Positions 14,039-14,317 of a DNA stretch of 14,317 bases are shown here, piece after piece. This DNA is from an uncultured Clostridia bacterium (GTDB taxonomy: Bacteria > Bacillota > Clostridia > Christensenellales > UBA1242): NCBI GenBank assembly GCA_944381255.1, contig CALWKL010000043.1:1-14317 (forward strand). Reading direction: 5' to 3'. Position 1 is the first letter of the stretch. Each line of letters starts with the position of its first letter. Both the position numbers and the translations under genes were made by a program. The notes under the pieces are model-generated. The model was not told the DNA's origin and searched no databases. It saw nothing but the letters and a program-made list of their open reading frames with translations.

Positions 14039-14317
14039 ATGCAAGAGATTATCGACTTTATTAGGGAAAATCAATTAAATTTTAAGAATAGGACAGAACT
14101 TGCTAGAAATGTGTCTGAGGGCTTGAATATGGATTTTACTCAAGCCTATACTACTATAGGTCAAATGATAGCCGATGGCGAACTTATCGTGGAAGGGAGC
14201 GACAAGATAGCTTTGCCCGAGGCTCTAGGGCTTCGTCGTGGTGTATTGATAGGCAATAGCAAGGGTTTTGCTTTTTGTAAATTTACCGATGAAGGCGATA
14301 TTCCTGATGTATTTATT
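14039..14317 (+). CDS. rnr: Ribonuclease R, N-terminal part (runs off right edge)
   Basis: The first 93 codons of a 3'-to-5' exoribonuclease of the RNase II/R family. Residues 1-58 fit the N-terminal winged-helix (HTH_12) domain, beginning MQEIIDFIREN. The GVLIGNSKGFAF segment (about 68-79) followed by DIPDVFI matches the first cold-shock domain, typically G-L-GN-RGFGFV followed by DIFI. Gene order supports RNase R, since rnr commonly follows secG in Firmicutes, often with smpB after it. AGGAGGG at 14029-14035 sits just before the ATG at 14039. The catalytic RNB domain and S1 domain lie beyond the window. No promoter is visible between the secG terminator and this gene. Confidence 0.88.
   Translation, partial: MQEIIDFIRENQLNFKNRTELARNVSEGLNMDFTQAYTTIGQMIADGELIVEGSDKIALPEALGLRRGVLIGNSKGFAFCKFTDEGDIPDVFI

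Overview
This 14.3 kb window is AT-rich (by eye about 36-38% G+C) chromosomal DNA from a Gram-positive-type bacterium, most likely an uncultured member of the Bacillota (Clostridia-like). The evidence is purine-rich Shine-Dalgarno sites 4-8 nt before most starts, TTGACA/TATAAT-type promoters, U-tract terminators, TGA used as a stop, and Firmicute gene orders (tsaE next to tsaB-rimI; pgk-tpiA-gpmI with secG and rnr downstream). No rRNA, tRNA, CRISPR array, insertion sequence or phage gene was seen. Genes are tightly packed, and no stretch over 300 bases lacks a gene.

Layout. (1) Positions 1-262, minus strand: the N-terminal part of an unrecognised two-helix membrane protein that runs off the left edge. 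(2) Positions 318-4741, plus strand: a strong promoter drives rsfS, tsaE, a tsaB-rimI fusion, an alpha/beta hydrolase and a membrane-anchored MurF-like ligase. The block ends at a hairpin terminator. (3) Positions 4858-6775: a SpoVB/YtgP-type flippase followed by a divergent HU-like protein; both starts lack a Shine-Dalgarno site. (4) Positions 6834-8148: a promoter, a canonical HU gene, a strong terminator and then dusB. (5) Positions 8160-13551: a Na/Pi-cotransporter-family membrane protein whose signature motifs are degenerate, followed at short spacing by pgk, tpiA, gpmI and a 76-residue membrane protein. (6) Positions 13576-14317: a strong promoter, secG, a terminator, and the first 93 codons of rnr, cut by the right edge.

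How the genes fit together. Region 2 joins ribosome silencing (RsfS), part of the t6A37 tRNA machinery (TsaE, TsaB), ribosomal-protein/TsaD acetylation (RimI) and what looks like envelope precursor chemistry (MurF-like plus hydrolase). The flippase of region 3 fits the envelope theme. Region 5 encodes three consecutive steps of lower glycolysis but without the usual gap and eno partners. Region 6 pairs protein export (SecG) with RNA turnover (RNase R).

The strongest unexpected signal is compositional. I found no GATC anywhere in the window, where base composition predicts roughly 40-50. Codon choice around Asp looks bent to avoid it. Other points worth checking are the degenerate transporter heading the glycolytic operon, the ligase that has a multi-pass membrane region where MurF has its substrate-binding domain, the tandem HU paralogues, and two strong terminators sitting directly in front of the ribosome-binding sites of dusB and rnr.
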